A stretch of 64,000 nt of DNA from Acidobacteriota bacterium (GCA_963169195.1 CAUJDN010000035.1:62001-126000); one strand, 5' to 3'; positions 51,987 through 61,627 are shown, numbered from the stretch's first letter. Numbers and translations: made by a program. The notes: generated from the letters alone by a model not told the origin.

Positions 51987-51997
51987 GTTCCGGTCCC

Positions 51998-53428
<1,431 letters not shown>

Positions 53429-53456
53429 GAGGGCGGCTCCTTATCGCTATGTGACC

Positions 53457-53466
53457 ATTCAGTAAT
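53457..53466 (-). promoter_or_regulatory. AT-rich palindrome upstream of the persulfide operon (candidate ArsR operator)
   Basis: ATTCAGTAAT pairs ATT with AAT around a CAGT centre, in an AT-rich patch (53447-53470) that stands out from its GC-rich surroundings. It lies about 30 bp upstream of the first gene. An ArsR regulator is encoded in the same operon. Confidence 0.35.
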
Positions 53467-53511
53467 ATTGTGGCCCGTGTGGCCGCGCGCGCAAGGCCCC
53501 TGATCCGGGGG

Positions 53512-53532
53512 TCAGGGATCAGGGATCAGCGG
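53512..53532. repeat. TCAGGGA heptamers spanning a stop codon
   Basis: TCAGGGA, TCAGGGA, TCAGCGG. The third unit contains the minus-strand stop codon (53526-53528) of the CsgG-like gene. GGG tracts recur at 7-nt spacing on the plus strand. The complementary CCCTGAT unit also occurs in the array at 36591. Confidence 0.6.
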
Positions 53533-54179
53533 CGGTTCTTCCGAACCTCGTTCACCAGCTTCTCGGCGGCCTCGCGCAGGGCCTTGCCCATCGGCGACTT
53601 GTCCCAGCCGGCGTCGCCCACGTCGAAGCCGCCGAGGGTCGTCCAGAGGTCCGCCCCGATGCCGACATCCGTGTTGTCACCCTGGACCTCGAAAGCGTGG
53701 ATGGTGCTGCCCTCGGGGTTCACCATCTCGACGTGCAGCCGCACCTCGGCACGGGTCCGCCGCATGCTCCCGCCGACATTGCCGATACCGGCCACGCGGC
53801 CCAGAGAGCCCGTCGAGACCCGGTTGCTGCCGTGGGTCGTCGTGGCATCGAGCACGGTGCCGGCGACAATGAGGGCCACGTTGTGCTCCGCAGCCAGGGC
53901 GGCCAGGCGGTCCTCGGGCAGCGGGAGCGTTTCACCGGCCGGCAGGTCGATGAGGACGGGCTGCATGGTGCGGCTGGTGATCATCTGGGCCCGCACCAGC
54001 TTGGCGAGGGCCGTGGCCGCCTGGTGCGTGCCGCCGTCCACGCTGGCCACGTCGAAGGGGATGAGCCCGACGCGCGCGCGGCCCTGGGCGGCCGCGTGAG
54101 TCCCGGTGAGCACGCCCATCACCAGGGTGCAGGCCAGGATGGCACGGGCGCGCGGCTTGGTGATCGTCATGGTCGTCAC
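53526..54179 (-). CDS. exported CsgG-like/DUF-type lipoprotein-less periplasmic protein
   Basis: A 217-residue exported protein with a Sec signal (ILACTLVMGVLTGTHAAAQG). The mature part resembles the CsgG/PenP-type fold of periplasmic assembly proteins: ARVGLIPFDVASVDGGTHQA, TALAKLVRAQMITSRTMQPV, ALAAEHNVALIVAGTVLDAT, RTRAEVRLHVEMVNPEGSTI, and a final helix GKALREAAEKLVNEVRKNRR. There is no lipobox, unlike true CsgG. It starts 3 nt after the S9 peptidase stop, so it is in one operon with it. Its stop codon lies in a heptamer repeat. Confidence 0.75.
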   Translation of the reverse strand: MTTMTITKPRARAILACTLVMGVLTGTHAAAQGRARVGLIPFDVASVDGGTHQAATALAKLVRAQMITSRTMQPVLIDLPAGETLPLPEDRLAALAAEHNVALIVAGTVLDATTTHGSNRVSTGSLGRVAGIGNVGGSMRRTRAEVRLHVEMVNPEGSTIHAFEVQGDNTDVGIGADLWTTLGGFDVGDAGWDKSPMGKALREAAEKLVNEVRKNRR

Positions 54180-54182
54180 AGA

Positions 54183-56252
54183 TTACCGCAGGTTGTCGAT
54201 GCTCACCGGATCGATGCGATCGGCCGGCGTAAAGCCGAACACCCTCCCGTAGAAGTAGAGCTCGGCCTCGAGGCTGCGGACGATGTTCTCGGCCTTGCGG
54301 AAGCCGTGCTGCTCGCCCTCGTAGGCGAGGTAGGCGACGGGCAGCCCCTTCCTCCTGACGGCGTCGGCCATCATCTGCGACTGGTTGGGTGGCACCACCT
54401 TGTCCTCCAGGCCCTGGAACAGGATGAGCGCGCTCGACAGCCGGTCGGTGAAGTTGATGGGCGACCGCTCGACATACAGATCCTTCGCCGCCGGGTAGGG
54501 GCCAATCAGCGAGTCGAGGTAGCGTGACTCGAACTTGTGGGTGTCACGGGCCAGGACCTCGATGTCGCTGATGCCGTAGTAGCTGGCGCCCGCCCTGAAG
54601 GTGGCGTGGAACGTCAGGGCGGCCAGGGTCGTGTAGCCGCCCGCGCTGCCGCCGCGGATGGCCAGGCGCTTGCCATCGGCCTTGCCCGCGTCCACCATGG
54701 CCATGGCGCCGGCCACCGCATCCTGCACGTCCACGATGCCCCACTGCCCCTTCAGCCGGTCGCGATAGGCTCGGCCGTAGCCGGTGCTGCCGCTGTAGTT
54801 CACGTCCAGCACCGCAAAGCCGCGGCTCGTCCAGAACTGGACCTCGGGATCGAGCACCGCTTCGGTGGCGCCGGTGGGCCCGCCGTGGGTGAGCACGAGC
54901 AGCGGAGGCGCGGCGCCCTCGGGCGCCTGGTAGTCCGGGTTGCGCGGCGCGTAGTAGAAGGCGTGGACTTCGCGGGAGCTGGCAGGTGCGGGCGGGTGCG
55001 GCGACGGGAACGTGACGGGCTCGGCGGTCGAGATCCACGCGGCGTCGATGGGCTCGCTCGTGGACCGGCGCAGCACCTCCGGCTCCATCGCGGCGAGGGT
55101 CATGCGCGCCACCACGGGCGCCGCGGTCGGCGATCCGCCGACGAAGTAGAGCGCGCGCTCGTCCGCACGGAGGGATTCCATGACATCGAGCGACGTCTGG
55201 ACCGGCTCCCAGCGAAGCGAGTCGGTCTCGATGAACGCCAGGTGCCATCGGCCGTTCTGCGTGTACGTGGCGGCGATGCGCCGCGGCCCCGCGAACGCGT
55301 AGGTCACCATCGAGAAGGTCCATTGCGGCTTGCCGAAGTCGGCGCTCATCGGGTGCAGCGGCTCGATGGCGTCGGCCGGGAGCGCCTCCGAGCCGGCACG
55401 GGGTGCCCCGGCGTCCCGCGGACGAGCACGATACAGGTTCCACCACCCCGTGCGGTCCGACACGAAGTGCAGGACGCCGTCCGGCGACCACTCGGGCTGG
55501 AAGATCGACTCGTCCGGCCCGCCCGCCACCTTCGCCCGCGCTCCGAGCCTGCCGTCCGGCCCGATGGGCGCCGTCCACAGCTCCGTACCGTCCCACGGCA
55601 TGTTGGGGTGGTTCCACTGCAGCCACGCCAGCGTGGCGCCGTCGGGTGAGACCACCGGGTCCGAGTAGAAGTCGGCGCCCGAGACGAGCACCGTGCCCGG
55701 GGCTTCCGCCCCCGCGACGGCGATGGCAACGACCGCCGCCGTGGGCTCGGCGTCGCCTTTCCGGTGATCCTCCCGCACGGCCACGAGCCGTCCGCGCGTC
55801 GCGTCGAGGCGCGCGTCGGCGTAGAAGAACCCCTCCGGCGTCAGCGGCACGGGCGCGCCGCCGCCTCTCTGCACGTAGAGCCGCTGGTCCCCGAAGTTGG
55901 AGAAGTACACGTCCCCGCGGTGCACCGTCATCGCCGCCCCGCCGTACTCGTGCACGCGCGACCGCGCGTTGAACCCGGTCGGCGTCACGTCGCTGATGCG
56001 GCCGTCCGGCGTGCGCCGGACGATGACGTAACGGCCGCCCTCGGAGGCCCGGCCCTCGGTCCAGTAGACGTCGCCGCCGTCGAGCGCAATCTCGCCGAGC
56101 CTGAGCGCGCCCGCCGTGACCCGCGCCGCCGTCAGCGGCGAGGCCCAGGCCCCATAAGGCGCCACGGTCTTGGTTTCTCGCGGACTCTGCTGCATACACC
56201 CCGCCGCCAGGATTGCCACGAGCAGGGGGGCCCGTGATGTCTCTCGTATCAT
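54183..56252 (-). CDS. S9-family serine peptidase lipoprotein (acylaminoacyl-peptidase/DPP-like)
   Basis: A 689-residue peptidase. ATG 56252 gives a lipoprotein signal (LLVAILAAGC). The N-terminal half is a beta-propeller (IALDGGDVYWTEGRASEGGR, DPVVSPDGATLAWLQWNHPN, FQPEWSPDGVLHFVSDRTGW). The catalytic alpha/beta-hydrolase has Ser in AIRGGSAGGYTTLAAL, Asp in FQGLEDKVVPPNQ and His in EGEQHGFRKAEN. It should release dipeptides or acylated residues from peptides at the periplasmic face. Upstream lie 330 bp containing a structured minus-strand RNA and a palindrome, which may control it. A CsgG-like gene follows 3 nt later. Confidence 0.93.
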   Translation of the reverse strand: MIRETSRAPLLVAILAAGCMQQSPRETKTVAPYGAWASPLTAARVTAGALRLGEIALDGGDVYWTEGRASEGGRYVIVRRTPDGRISDVTPTGFNARSRVHEYGGAAMTVHRGDVYFSNFGDQRLYVQRGGGAPVPLTPEGFFYADARLDATRGRLVAVREDHRKGDAEPTAAVVAIAVAGAEAPGTVLVSGADFYSDPVVSPDGATLAWLQWNHPNMPWDGTELWTAPIGPDGRLGARAKVAGGPDESIFQPEWSPDGVLHFVSDRTGWWNLYRARPRDAGAPRAGSEALPADAIEPLHPMSADFGKPQWTFSMVTYAFAGPRRIAATYTQNGRWHLAFIETDSLRWEPVQTSLDVMESLRADERALYFVGGSPTAAPVVARMTLAAMEPEVLRRSTSEPIDAAWISTAEPVTFPSPHPPAPASSREVHAFYYAPRNPDYQAPEGAAPPLLVLTHGGPTGATEAVLDPEVQFWTSRGFAVLDVNYSGSTGYGRAYRDRLKGQWGIVDVQDAVAGAMAMVDAGKADGKRLAIRGGSAGGYTTLAALTFHATFRAGASYYGISDIEVLARDTHKFESRYLDSLIGPYPAAKDLYVERSPINFTDRLSSALILFQGLEDKVVPPNQSQMMADAVRRKGLPVAYLAYEGEQHGFRKAENIVRSLEAELYFYGRVFGFTPADRIDPVSIDNLR

Positions 56253-56351
56253 CTCAGAAGCCTGCCGGGAGTCACTTTCCGGGAAGTGCGGGAGCCCCGC
56301 ACCAGCTGGCGTGGCGAAGGAGCGGCGAACCGGGCGTGGACCGACGCCACG

Positions 56352-56448
56352 AAAAAAAGCAGCCGCCGGGGGCACAGGAGGTGTAGGAAGCCCACGGCGG
56401 CTGAAGGCTGTTACGGGAGATGTCGCTGGGGCGATACTGCACCTCCCG
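56352..56448 (-). ncRNA. candidate structured leader RNA or sRNA with anti-Shine-Dalgarno loop and terminator
   Basis: On the minus strand, hairpin 1 (56448-56414) pairs CGGGAG with CTCCCG and has an inner TCGC-CCCA-GCGA. Hairpin 2 (56403-56360) has 9 pairs (CAGCCGCCG/CGGCGGCTG), one mismatch and 4 more pairs (GGGC/GCCC), and a 16-nt loop containing CACCTCCT, followed by one C and seven Ts (56358-56352): an intrinsic terminator. GGAGGTG in hairpin 1 is fully complementary to CACCTCC in the loop, so an alternative fold exists. The S9 peptidase gene starts 100 nt downstream. Either a stand-alone sRNA or a leader attenuator. No known family is recognised. Confidence 0.5.
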
Positions 56449-56455
56449 AATGGCC

Positions 56456-56481
56456 CGCCGTATGACGGCCGTCATACGGCG
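56456..56481. promoter_or_regulatory. perfect 26-bp palindrome between divergent genes (candidate operator)
   Basis: The 26 bp read the same on both strands, with a TATGAC-GGCC-GTCATA core flanked by CGCCG/CGGCG. It sits 8 bp upstream of the structured minus-strand RNA and 102 bp upstream of the plus-strand M14 peptidase start. The TATGAC half could serve as a -10 for either direction. A dimeric regulator site is the simplest reading. The remaining DNA of the 330-bp gap (56253-56582) holds a 7-bp hairpin near 56285 and nothing else recognised. Confidence 0.55.
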
Positions 56482-56582
56482 CGGATTTTCTGCGGCGCGG
56501 CGGCGGCGCGGCGGCGGGACGGACCGAAACCCCGACAACGCGGGCGCCGAATCGCGCTAAAGTGTGCGCGTCGAGGATGCCT

Positions 56583-59435
56583 ATGCCCGCCAGACTTCGC
56601 TCCTTCGCCCTCCTTGCCCTCACCCTGACCCTGGCCGCCTCCGGCGCGCCGAGCGCGCAGACGACCACGGCCCCCCGGCCGGCGGCCGCCACCCCGGCGC
56701 CCCTGAAGGTGACCACGCCCGAGCAGTTCTTCGGCCACCGGATTGGCGAGGACTACGTGCTCCCGAACTACACGAAGTTCACGGAGTACGTCCGCAAGCT
56801 CGACGCGGAGTCGAACCGCATGGTGGTGCAGAGCATCGGCAAGACAGCCGAGGGCCGCGACCAGCTGATGGCCATCATCACCGCGCCCGAGAACGTCAAG
56901 CGGCTGGACCGCTACAAGGAGATCGTGCGCCGGCTGTCGCACGCCGAGGGGCTCACCGACGATCAGGCGCGCGCACTGGCCCGGGAGGGCAAGGCGGTGG
57001 TGTGGATCGACGGCGGCCTGCACGCCACCGAGGTCCTGGGCGCGCAGCAGCTCACCGAGACGATCTACCAGTTCGTCAGCAGGACGGACGAGGAGACGCT
57101 GCGCATCCTGCGCGACGTGATCATCCTGGCCGCGCACGCCAACCCCGACGGCATGGAGCTGGTCTCCGACTGGTACATGCGCAAGGAGGACCCGAAGTCG
57201 CGCAGCACCGGCGCCATCCCGCGCCTGTACCAGAAGTACGTCGGGCACGACAACAACCGCGACTTCTACATGATGAACCAGCCCGAGTCGGTGAACATCA
57301 ACCACCAGCTCTATCGCGAGTGGTTCCCGCAGATCGTCTACAACCACCACCAGACGGGCCCCACCGGCACGGTGATGTTCTCGCCGCCCTTCCGCGACCC
57401 GTTCAACTACGTGTACGACCCGCTCGTCGTCAACACGCTGGACCAGGTGGGCGCGGCCATGCACGCGCGATTCGACCAGGAAGGCAAGCCGGGCGTGACG
57501 ACGCGCTCGGGCGCGAACTACTCGACGTGGTGGAACGGCGGCCTCCGCACGATGCCGTACTTCCACAATCAGATCGGCCTGCTCACCGAGACGATTGGCA
57601 ACCCGACCCCGGTGCAGATCGAGTTCGTGCCGGACCGGCTGCTGCCGCGGGGCGACCTGCCGGCGCCCATCGCGCCGCAGACCTGGCACTTCCGCCAGTC
57701 CATCGACTACTCCGTCACCGCCAACTACGCCGTGCTCGACTTCGCCCAGCGCTACCGGGAAACGCTGCTCTACAACGCCTACGTGATGGGCCGGAACTCC
57801 ATCGCCCGGGGCAGCACCGACACGTGGACGATGTACCCGCGGCGGATCGCGGAGGTGAAGGCCGAGATCGCCAGGACGACGAAGACCGAATCCACCGATC
57901 CGCGCACGGTGGCCGGCGGCCGCGCCCAGCCCGTGCCGGCCAAGTACTACGACCTGCTTCGCAAGCCCGAATGGCGCGACGCGCGCGCGTACATCCTGCC
58001 GGCCAACGAGGGCGACTTCCTCACGGCCACGAAGTTCGTGAACATCATGATCAAGGCGGGGCTGTCGGTGCACCGCGCGACGGCGCCCCTCACGGCGGGG
58101 GGCAGGACCTATCCCGCCGGCTCGTACGTCTTCAAGGCCGCGCAGGCCTATCGCCCGCACCTGCTCGACATGTTCGAGCCGCAGGACCACCCGCACGACC
58201 TGCAGTATCCCGGCGGGCCGCCGATTCCGCCCTACGACAACTCGGGCTGGACGCTCGCGTACCAGATGGGGATCAGGTTCGACCGCGTCCTCGAGAGCGT
58301 GGACGGGCCGCTCGAGAAAATCGCCGACGTGGTGAAGCCGGCGGCCGGCCAGGTGACCGGCGCGCAGGGCGCGGTGGGCTTCACCGTGCCGCATCGCCTG
58401 AACGACGCGTTCACGGCGGTCAATCGCCTGCTGAAGGCCGGCGAGGAGGTCTTCTTCGTCGGCGATCGCTCCTACCAGAGCGCCGACGGTACGGGCGTGA
58501 TGTTCATCACGGCGCGGCCGAGCACGGCGGCGGTGCTGCAGGAGGCGGCCGCGGATCTCGGGGTGAGCTTCACGGGTGTCTCCAGCCGCCCGCCGGGCCC
58601 GATGTACAGGCTGACGAAGCCGCGCATCGCACTGTGGGACCAGTACGGCGGGTCCATGCCATCGGGGCACGTGCGGTGGCTCCTCGAGCAGTTCGCGTTC
58701 GACTTCGACGTCATCTACCCGCAGGCGCTGGATGCCGGCGGGCTGAAGGCGAAGTACGACGTGATCCTGTTCCCCGATGGCGGCATTCCCGAAACCGACA
58801 CCGCGGGCGGCGGGTTCGGCGGCGCCCAGCCGCGCGCCGACGACATCCCGGCGGAGTATCGCGACCGCCTCGGCCGCGTCACCATCGCGCGCACGGTGCC
58901 GGCACTCAAGCAGTTCGCCGAAGAGGGCGGCGTCATCGTCGCCTTCGGCGGCTCGGCGGTGCTCGGGCATCACCTCGGGCTCGCGCTCGGCGACCACCTC
59001 GTGGAGGCGGCGGCCGACGGCCAGGCGCAGCCGCTGCCGCGGACGAAGTACTACATCCCCGGCGCCATCCTGCGCGTGGCCGTCGACAACACCAATCCGC
59101 TCGCCTTCGGTCTGGAGAAAGAGATCGACGTGTTCTTCGACAACAGCCCGGTGATGCGCCTGGCGCCTGACGCCGCGCTCCGCGGCGTGCGGCCCGTCTC
59201 CTGGTTCGACTCGAAGGCGCCGCTCCGCTCGGGATGGGCATGGGGCCAGCACTACCTCGAGGGCGGCACGGCCGCGGTCGAGGCCGCGCTGGGCAAGGGC
59301 AAGGTCTTCCTGCTGGGCCCGGAGATCACCTTCCGCGCCCAGCCGCACGGCACGTTCAAGTTCCTGTTCAACGGAATCTTCTACGGGACGGCGCAGGCCA
59401 CGGGCGCCGCGGCCCGGGAAACGATGGCCCGGTAA
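56583..59435 (+). CDS. secreted M14-family zinc carboxypeptidase-like protein
   Basis: About 950 residues from ATG 56583 (GAGG 6 nt upstream; ATG 56577 also possible), with a signal peptide (LLALTLTLAASGAPSAQ). The M14 domain (about 60-380) has the zinc His and Glu in WIDGGLHATEVLGAQQ, substrate-binding NPDGME and HDNNRDFYMMNQ, and the later zinc His in VYNHHQTGPTG. The C-terminal ~550 residues, including GSYVFKAAQAYRPHLLDMFE and ALWDQYGGSMPSGHVRWLLE, form a glutamine-amidotransferase-like and beta-sandwich region common to this large subgroup. Probably a periplasmic peptidase for protein scavenging. Confidence 0.92.
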   Translation: MPARLRSFALLALTLTLAASGAPSAQTTTAPRPAAATPAPLKVTTPEQFFGHRIGEDYVLPNYTKFTEYVRKLDAESNRMVVQSIGKTAEGRDQLMAIITAPENVKRLDRYKEIVRRLSHAEGLTDDQARALAREGKAVVWIDGGLHATEVLGAQQLTETIYQFVSRTDEETLRILRDVIILAAHANPDGMELVSDWYMRKEDPKSRSTGAIPRLYQKYVGHDNNRDFYMMNQPESVNINHQLYREWFPQIVYNHHQTGPTGTVMFSPPFRDPFNYVYDPLVVNTLDQVGAAMHARFDQEGKPGVTTRSGANYSTWWNGGLRTMPYFHNQIGLLTETIGNPTPVQIEFVPDRLLPRGDLPAPIAPQTWHFRQSIDYSVTANYAVLDFAQRYRETLLYNAYVMGRNSIARGSTDTWTMYPRRIAEVKAEIARTTKTESTDPRTVAGGRAQPVPAKYYDLLRKPEWRDARAYILPANEGDFLTATKFVNIMIKAGLSVHRATAPLTAGGRTYPAGSYVFKAAQAYRPHLLDMFEPQDHPHDLQYPGGPPIPPYDNSGWTLAYQMGIRFDRVLESVDGPLEKIADVVKPAAGQVTGAQGAVGFTVPHRLNDAFTAVNRLLKAGEEVFFVGDRSYQSADGTGVMFITARPSTAAVLQEAAADLGVSFTGVSSRPPGPMYRLTKPRIALWDQYGGSMPSGHVRWLLEQFAFDFDVIYPQALDAGGLKAKYDVILFPDGGIPETDTAGGGFGGAQPRADDIPAEYRDRLGRVTIARTVPALKQFAEEGGVIVAFGGSAVLGHHLGLALGDHLVEAAADGQAQPLPRTKYYIPGAILRVAVDNTNPLAFGLEKEIDVFFDNSPVMRLAPDAALRGVRPVSWFDSKAPLRSGWAWGQHYLEGGTAAVEAALGKGKVFLLGPEITFRAQPHGTFKFLFNGIFYGTAQATGAAARETMAR

Positions 59436-59558
59436 GGTTCTGAGGCGGCCCGTTCGGGGCCGTGGGCCTTCGGTGGGAAGCCGTCGCGCTGAGCGTGCAC
59501 CGCGCGCTTCGTGAGCGAGTCCCCACCCCGACGGCGGCGCTGGCGTAGGCTATTCGCC

Positions 59559-59759
59559 ATGAGCTACGGTGCGAAGGAGATGGCGGAGAGCTTCCGGACC
59601 GTGCGCAGGAACACGATCCAGGTGGCGCGGGACATTCCCGAGGACCCGTACGGCTTCCGCGCGGCGGAGGGGGCGATGACGGTGGGCGAGGCGGCCGATG
59701 GGGCCTGGCACGATCGCCCGGTTTTCGATGCGGTTTCTGCGTACAATGCCCGTCACCAT
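59559..59759 (+). pseudogene. N-terminal remnant of a DinB-family protein
   Basis: ATG 59559 opens MSYGAKEMAESFRTVRRNTI...ARDIPEDPYGFRAAEGAMTVGEA, the characteristic first ~45 residues of DinB-like four-helix-bundle proteins. The match stops abruptly, and the frame then runs without a stop into the downstream aminotransferase gene. The rest of the DinB bundle and its metal ligands are missing, so this is a 3'-truncated remnant. The 336 bp between 59436 and 59771 contain this remnant, a 42-bp repeated element and the ribosome binding site of the next gene. Confidence 0.65.
59703..59744 (+). repeat. 42-bp element shared with 13668-13709 (possible promoter)
   Basis: 32 of 42 positions match the segment at 13668. 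Here its last bases run into TACAAT (59742-59747), a good -10, placed 24 nt before the aminotransferase start. Confidence 0.45.
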
Positions 59760-59771
59760 TCAGGAGGTCCC

Positions 59772-61022
59772 ATGATCCTCGGTCGTCGCGAATTCCTGGC
59801 AGGCGCCGGCGCCGTCGCCCTCACGCCCCGGTCCCTCTTCGCGGGCGGCCAGGCGCCTGCGGTCAGGCCCCTGGGCATCTTCCCGGCCTCGGTGCGCGCC
59901 GACTTCCCCTCGGTGCTGACGCAGACCTACCTGAATTCGGCCGCGCTGCACCCGGTCGGCGCGTTTGCCGCCCGCGCGATGCAGCAGGTGATCGACTATC
60001 GCGTCCACGGTCCCGGCGAGGGGCGCTCGGACTTCACGGCCGCGCAGCAGTCCGACCTGAAGACCCGCTACGGCAAGCTGATTGGCGCGACGGCCAACGA
60101 GATTGCCTACACCGCCAGCACCTCCGACGGCGAGAACATCGTCGTCATGGGCCTGGACCTGCCGGGGAAGAAGGGCAACGTCGTCATCGACGAGCTGCAC
60201 TTCACCACCTCGCTCTACATGTACAAGGAGCTGGAGAAGCAAGGCGTCGAGCTGCGCATCGTCAAGCACCGGAACTGGGCCATCGATCCGGAGGACATGA
60301 GCAGGGCCATCGACCGCAACACGCGGCTCGTGTCGCTGGCGCTGGTGTCGAACGTCAACGGCTACCTGCACGACTGCCGGGCGGTGAGCGACATCGCGCA
60401 CGCGCGCGGTGCGCACGTCTTCGCGGACATCATCCAGGCGGCGGGCGCGGTGCCGCTCGACGTGAAGGCACTCGGCATCGACTTCGCGTCGTGCGGCACC
60501 TACAAGTGGCTGATGGGCGAGCGGGGCCTCGGCTTCCTCTACGTGAAGGAAGACCTGCAGGGCACGGTGCTGCCCACCACGCGCTACGGCCACCGGCAGG
60601 TGACGAACTTCAACCGCGCGGAGCTGACGTGGGAGCCGCTGCCGGGCGCAGCGCGGTACGAGACGGGCGGCATCGCGATCATCCTGGCCGCGGCGGTGTC
60701 GGCGGGCATCGACTACGTGCAGTCGCTCGGCCTGGAGAAGATCCGCGCCCACGCGCGCGCGCTCACGGATCGGCTGCAGAACGAGCTGCCCCCGCTCGGC
60801 TACCCGCCGCTCACGCCGCGTGGCACCGAGACCCCCATCCTCGCCTTCGGCCTGAAGGACGCGGCCACGACGAGCAAGGCGCTGCAGGCGGGCAGGGTGG
60901 TGGGCACGGTCATCGGCAACGAGAACCGCCTGCGCCTGGCGGTGTCGGTCTTCAACACGCACGAGGACATCGATCGCGTCGTGGCCGTCCTCGGCGGCCG
61001 CACCACCTCGTCGGCTCGCTGA
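59772..61022 (+). CDS. exported class-V aminotransferase (cysteine-desulfurase-like)
   Basis: A 416-residue PLP enzyme. ATG 59772 is fixed by AGGAGG (59762-59767). It opens with GRREFLAGAGAVAL, a twin-arginine-like signal (RR then a hydrophobic core), suggesting export of a folded protein. Fold-type I motifs: TASTSDGENIVVMGLDLPGK, VSLALVSNVNGYLHDCRAVS, HVFADIIQAAGAVPLD (Asp for the pyridine nitrogen) and the PLP Lys in SCGTYKWLMGERGLGFLYV. Relatives include isopenicillin-N epimerase-like and cysteine-desulfurase-like enzymes; the active Cys of a true desulfurase is not evident. The upstream DinB remnant is in frame but is not part of the protein. Confidence 0.88.
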   Translation: MILGRREFLAGAGAVALTPRSLFAGGQAPAVRPLGIFPASVRADFPSVLTQTYLNSAALHPVGAFAARAMQQVIDYRVHGPGEGRSDFTAAQQSDLKTRYGKLIGATANEIAYTASTSDGENIVVMGLDLPGKKGNVVIDELHFTTSLYMYKELEKQGVELRIVKHRNWAIDPEDMSRAIDRNTRLVSLALVSNVNGYLHDCRAVSDIAHARGAHVFADIIQAAGAVPLDVKALGIDFASCGTYKWLMGERGLGFLYVKEDLQGTVLPTTRYGHRQVTNFNRAELTWEPLPGAARYETGGIAIILAAAVSAGIDYVQSLGLEKIRAHARALTDRLQNELPPLGYPPLTPRGTETPILAFGLKDAATTSKALQAGRVVGTVIGNENRLRLAVSVFNTHEDIDRVVAVLGGRTTSSAR

Positions 61023-61033
61023 CAGCTCGACCG

Positions 61034-61129
61034 GAACCCGAGAACCTCCGAACCTCCGAACCTCAGAACCTCAGAACCTCAGAACCCCAGAACCCCAGAA
61101 CCCCAGAACCTCAGAACCCCAGAACCCGG
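61034..61129 (+). repeat. GAACCYCA octamer array (12 units)
   Basis: Twelve 8-bp units in uninterrupted register: GAACCCGA, GAACCTCC twice, GAACCTCA three times, GAACCCCA three times, GAACCTCA, GAACCCCA and GAACCCGG. It starts 12 nt after the aminotransferase stop and fills most of the gap to the next gene. The related array is at 43832-43879. Confidence 0.85.
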
Positions 61130-61187
61130 TTCCGAGGTTCACTCCGCCGTTGCGCGACGTTGACTTCCAACACAGGAGGTCACGTCA

Positions 61188-61571
61188 ATGGTCAAGCGGA
61201 GTCTGCTACTGGCCGCGCTCGGTGGGCTGATCCTGGGCTGTGTCCTCGTCGTGCCGACGCACGGCGAGGTCGACACCCTCAACACGAACTACCTCACGTT
61301 CAGCGGCCCGGTGGCGCTGCCCGGGGTGACATTGTCTGCGGGCACCTACGTCTTCGAGCGAGCGGTGGCGATCCACCCGGATGTCGTGGTGGTCCGGAAC
61401 GCCGAGGGCTCGAAGGTCTTCTACCGGGGCTCGACCATGCGGGCGAGCCGTCCGAACAGCACGCGTCGCGACCTCGTGATCGAGTTCGGTGAGGCGGCGC
61501 GTGGCGTGCCGCCGCCGATCACGGCCTGGTTCCCGCTGGGTGAGCCGACGGGACACGCGTTCGTCTACTAG
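61188..61571 (+). CDS. small exported protein of an Acidobacteria-associated family
   Basis: A 127-residue protein with a signal peptide (LLLAALGGLILGCVLVVPTH) and an excellent ribosome site (AGGAGG about 7 nt before the ATG at 61188). The mature part has the recurrent pattern YLTFSGPVALPGVTLSAGTY followed by VFERA and VVVVRNAEGSKVFYRG, predicted as a small beta-sandwich. Proteins with this 'SGPVALPGVTLPAGTY' opening are, to my knowledge, common and multicopy in acidobacterial genomes and have no assigned function. Confidence 0.8.
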   Translation: MVKRSLLLAALGGLILGCVLVVPTHGEVDTLNTNYLTFSGPVALPGVTLSAGTYVFERAVAIHPDVVVVRNAEGSKVFYRGSTMRASRPNSTRRDLVIEFGEAARGVPPPITAWFPLGEPTGHAFVY

Positions 61572-61581
61572 CGACGCGCCG

Positions 61582-61604
61582 GCACGGTCGTGCGGGGCTG
61601 CCCC
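61582..61604. terminator. compact hairpins between convergent genes (possible bidirectional terminator)
   Basis: GCACG-GT-CGTGC is followed at once by GGGG-CTG-CCCC, in the 56-bp gap between two convergent genes. There is no T-run on either strand, so the role is uncertain. Confidence 0.3.
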
Positions 61605-61627
61605 GGTCCCGCTCCGCCGTGCCCCCC

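Noticed and set aside
56472-59348. 958-codon minus-strand frame opposite the M14 peptidase gene
   Set aside because: Antisense shadow; the plus-strand frame has a signal peptide and zinc-binding motifs.
59511-61022. Long fused gene starting at 59511 or 59559
   Set aside because: A strong AGGAGG site and a twin-arginine-like signal mark 59772 as the start; the upstream part matches only the beginning of an unrelated family (DinB).
61034-61129. Possible CRISPR array
   Set aside because: Units are 8 bp and contiguous, with no unique spacers and no cas genes in the window.
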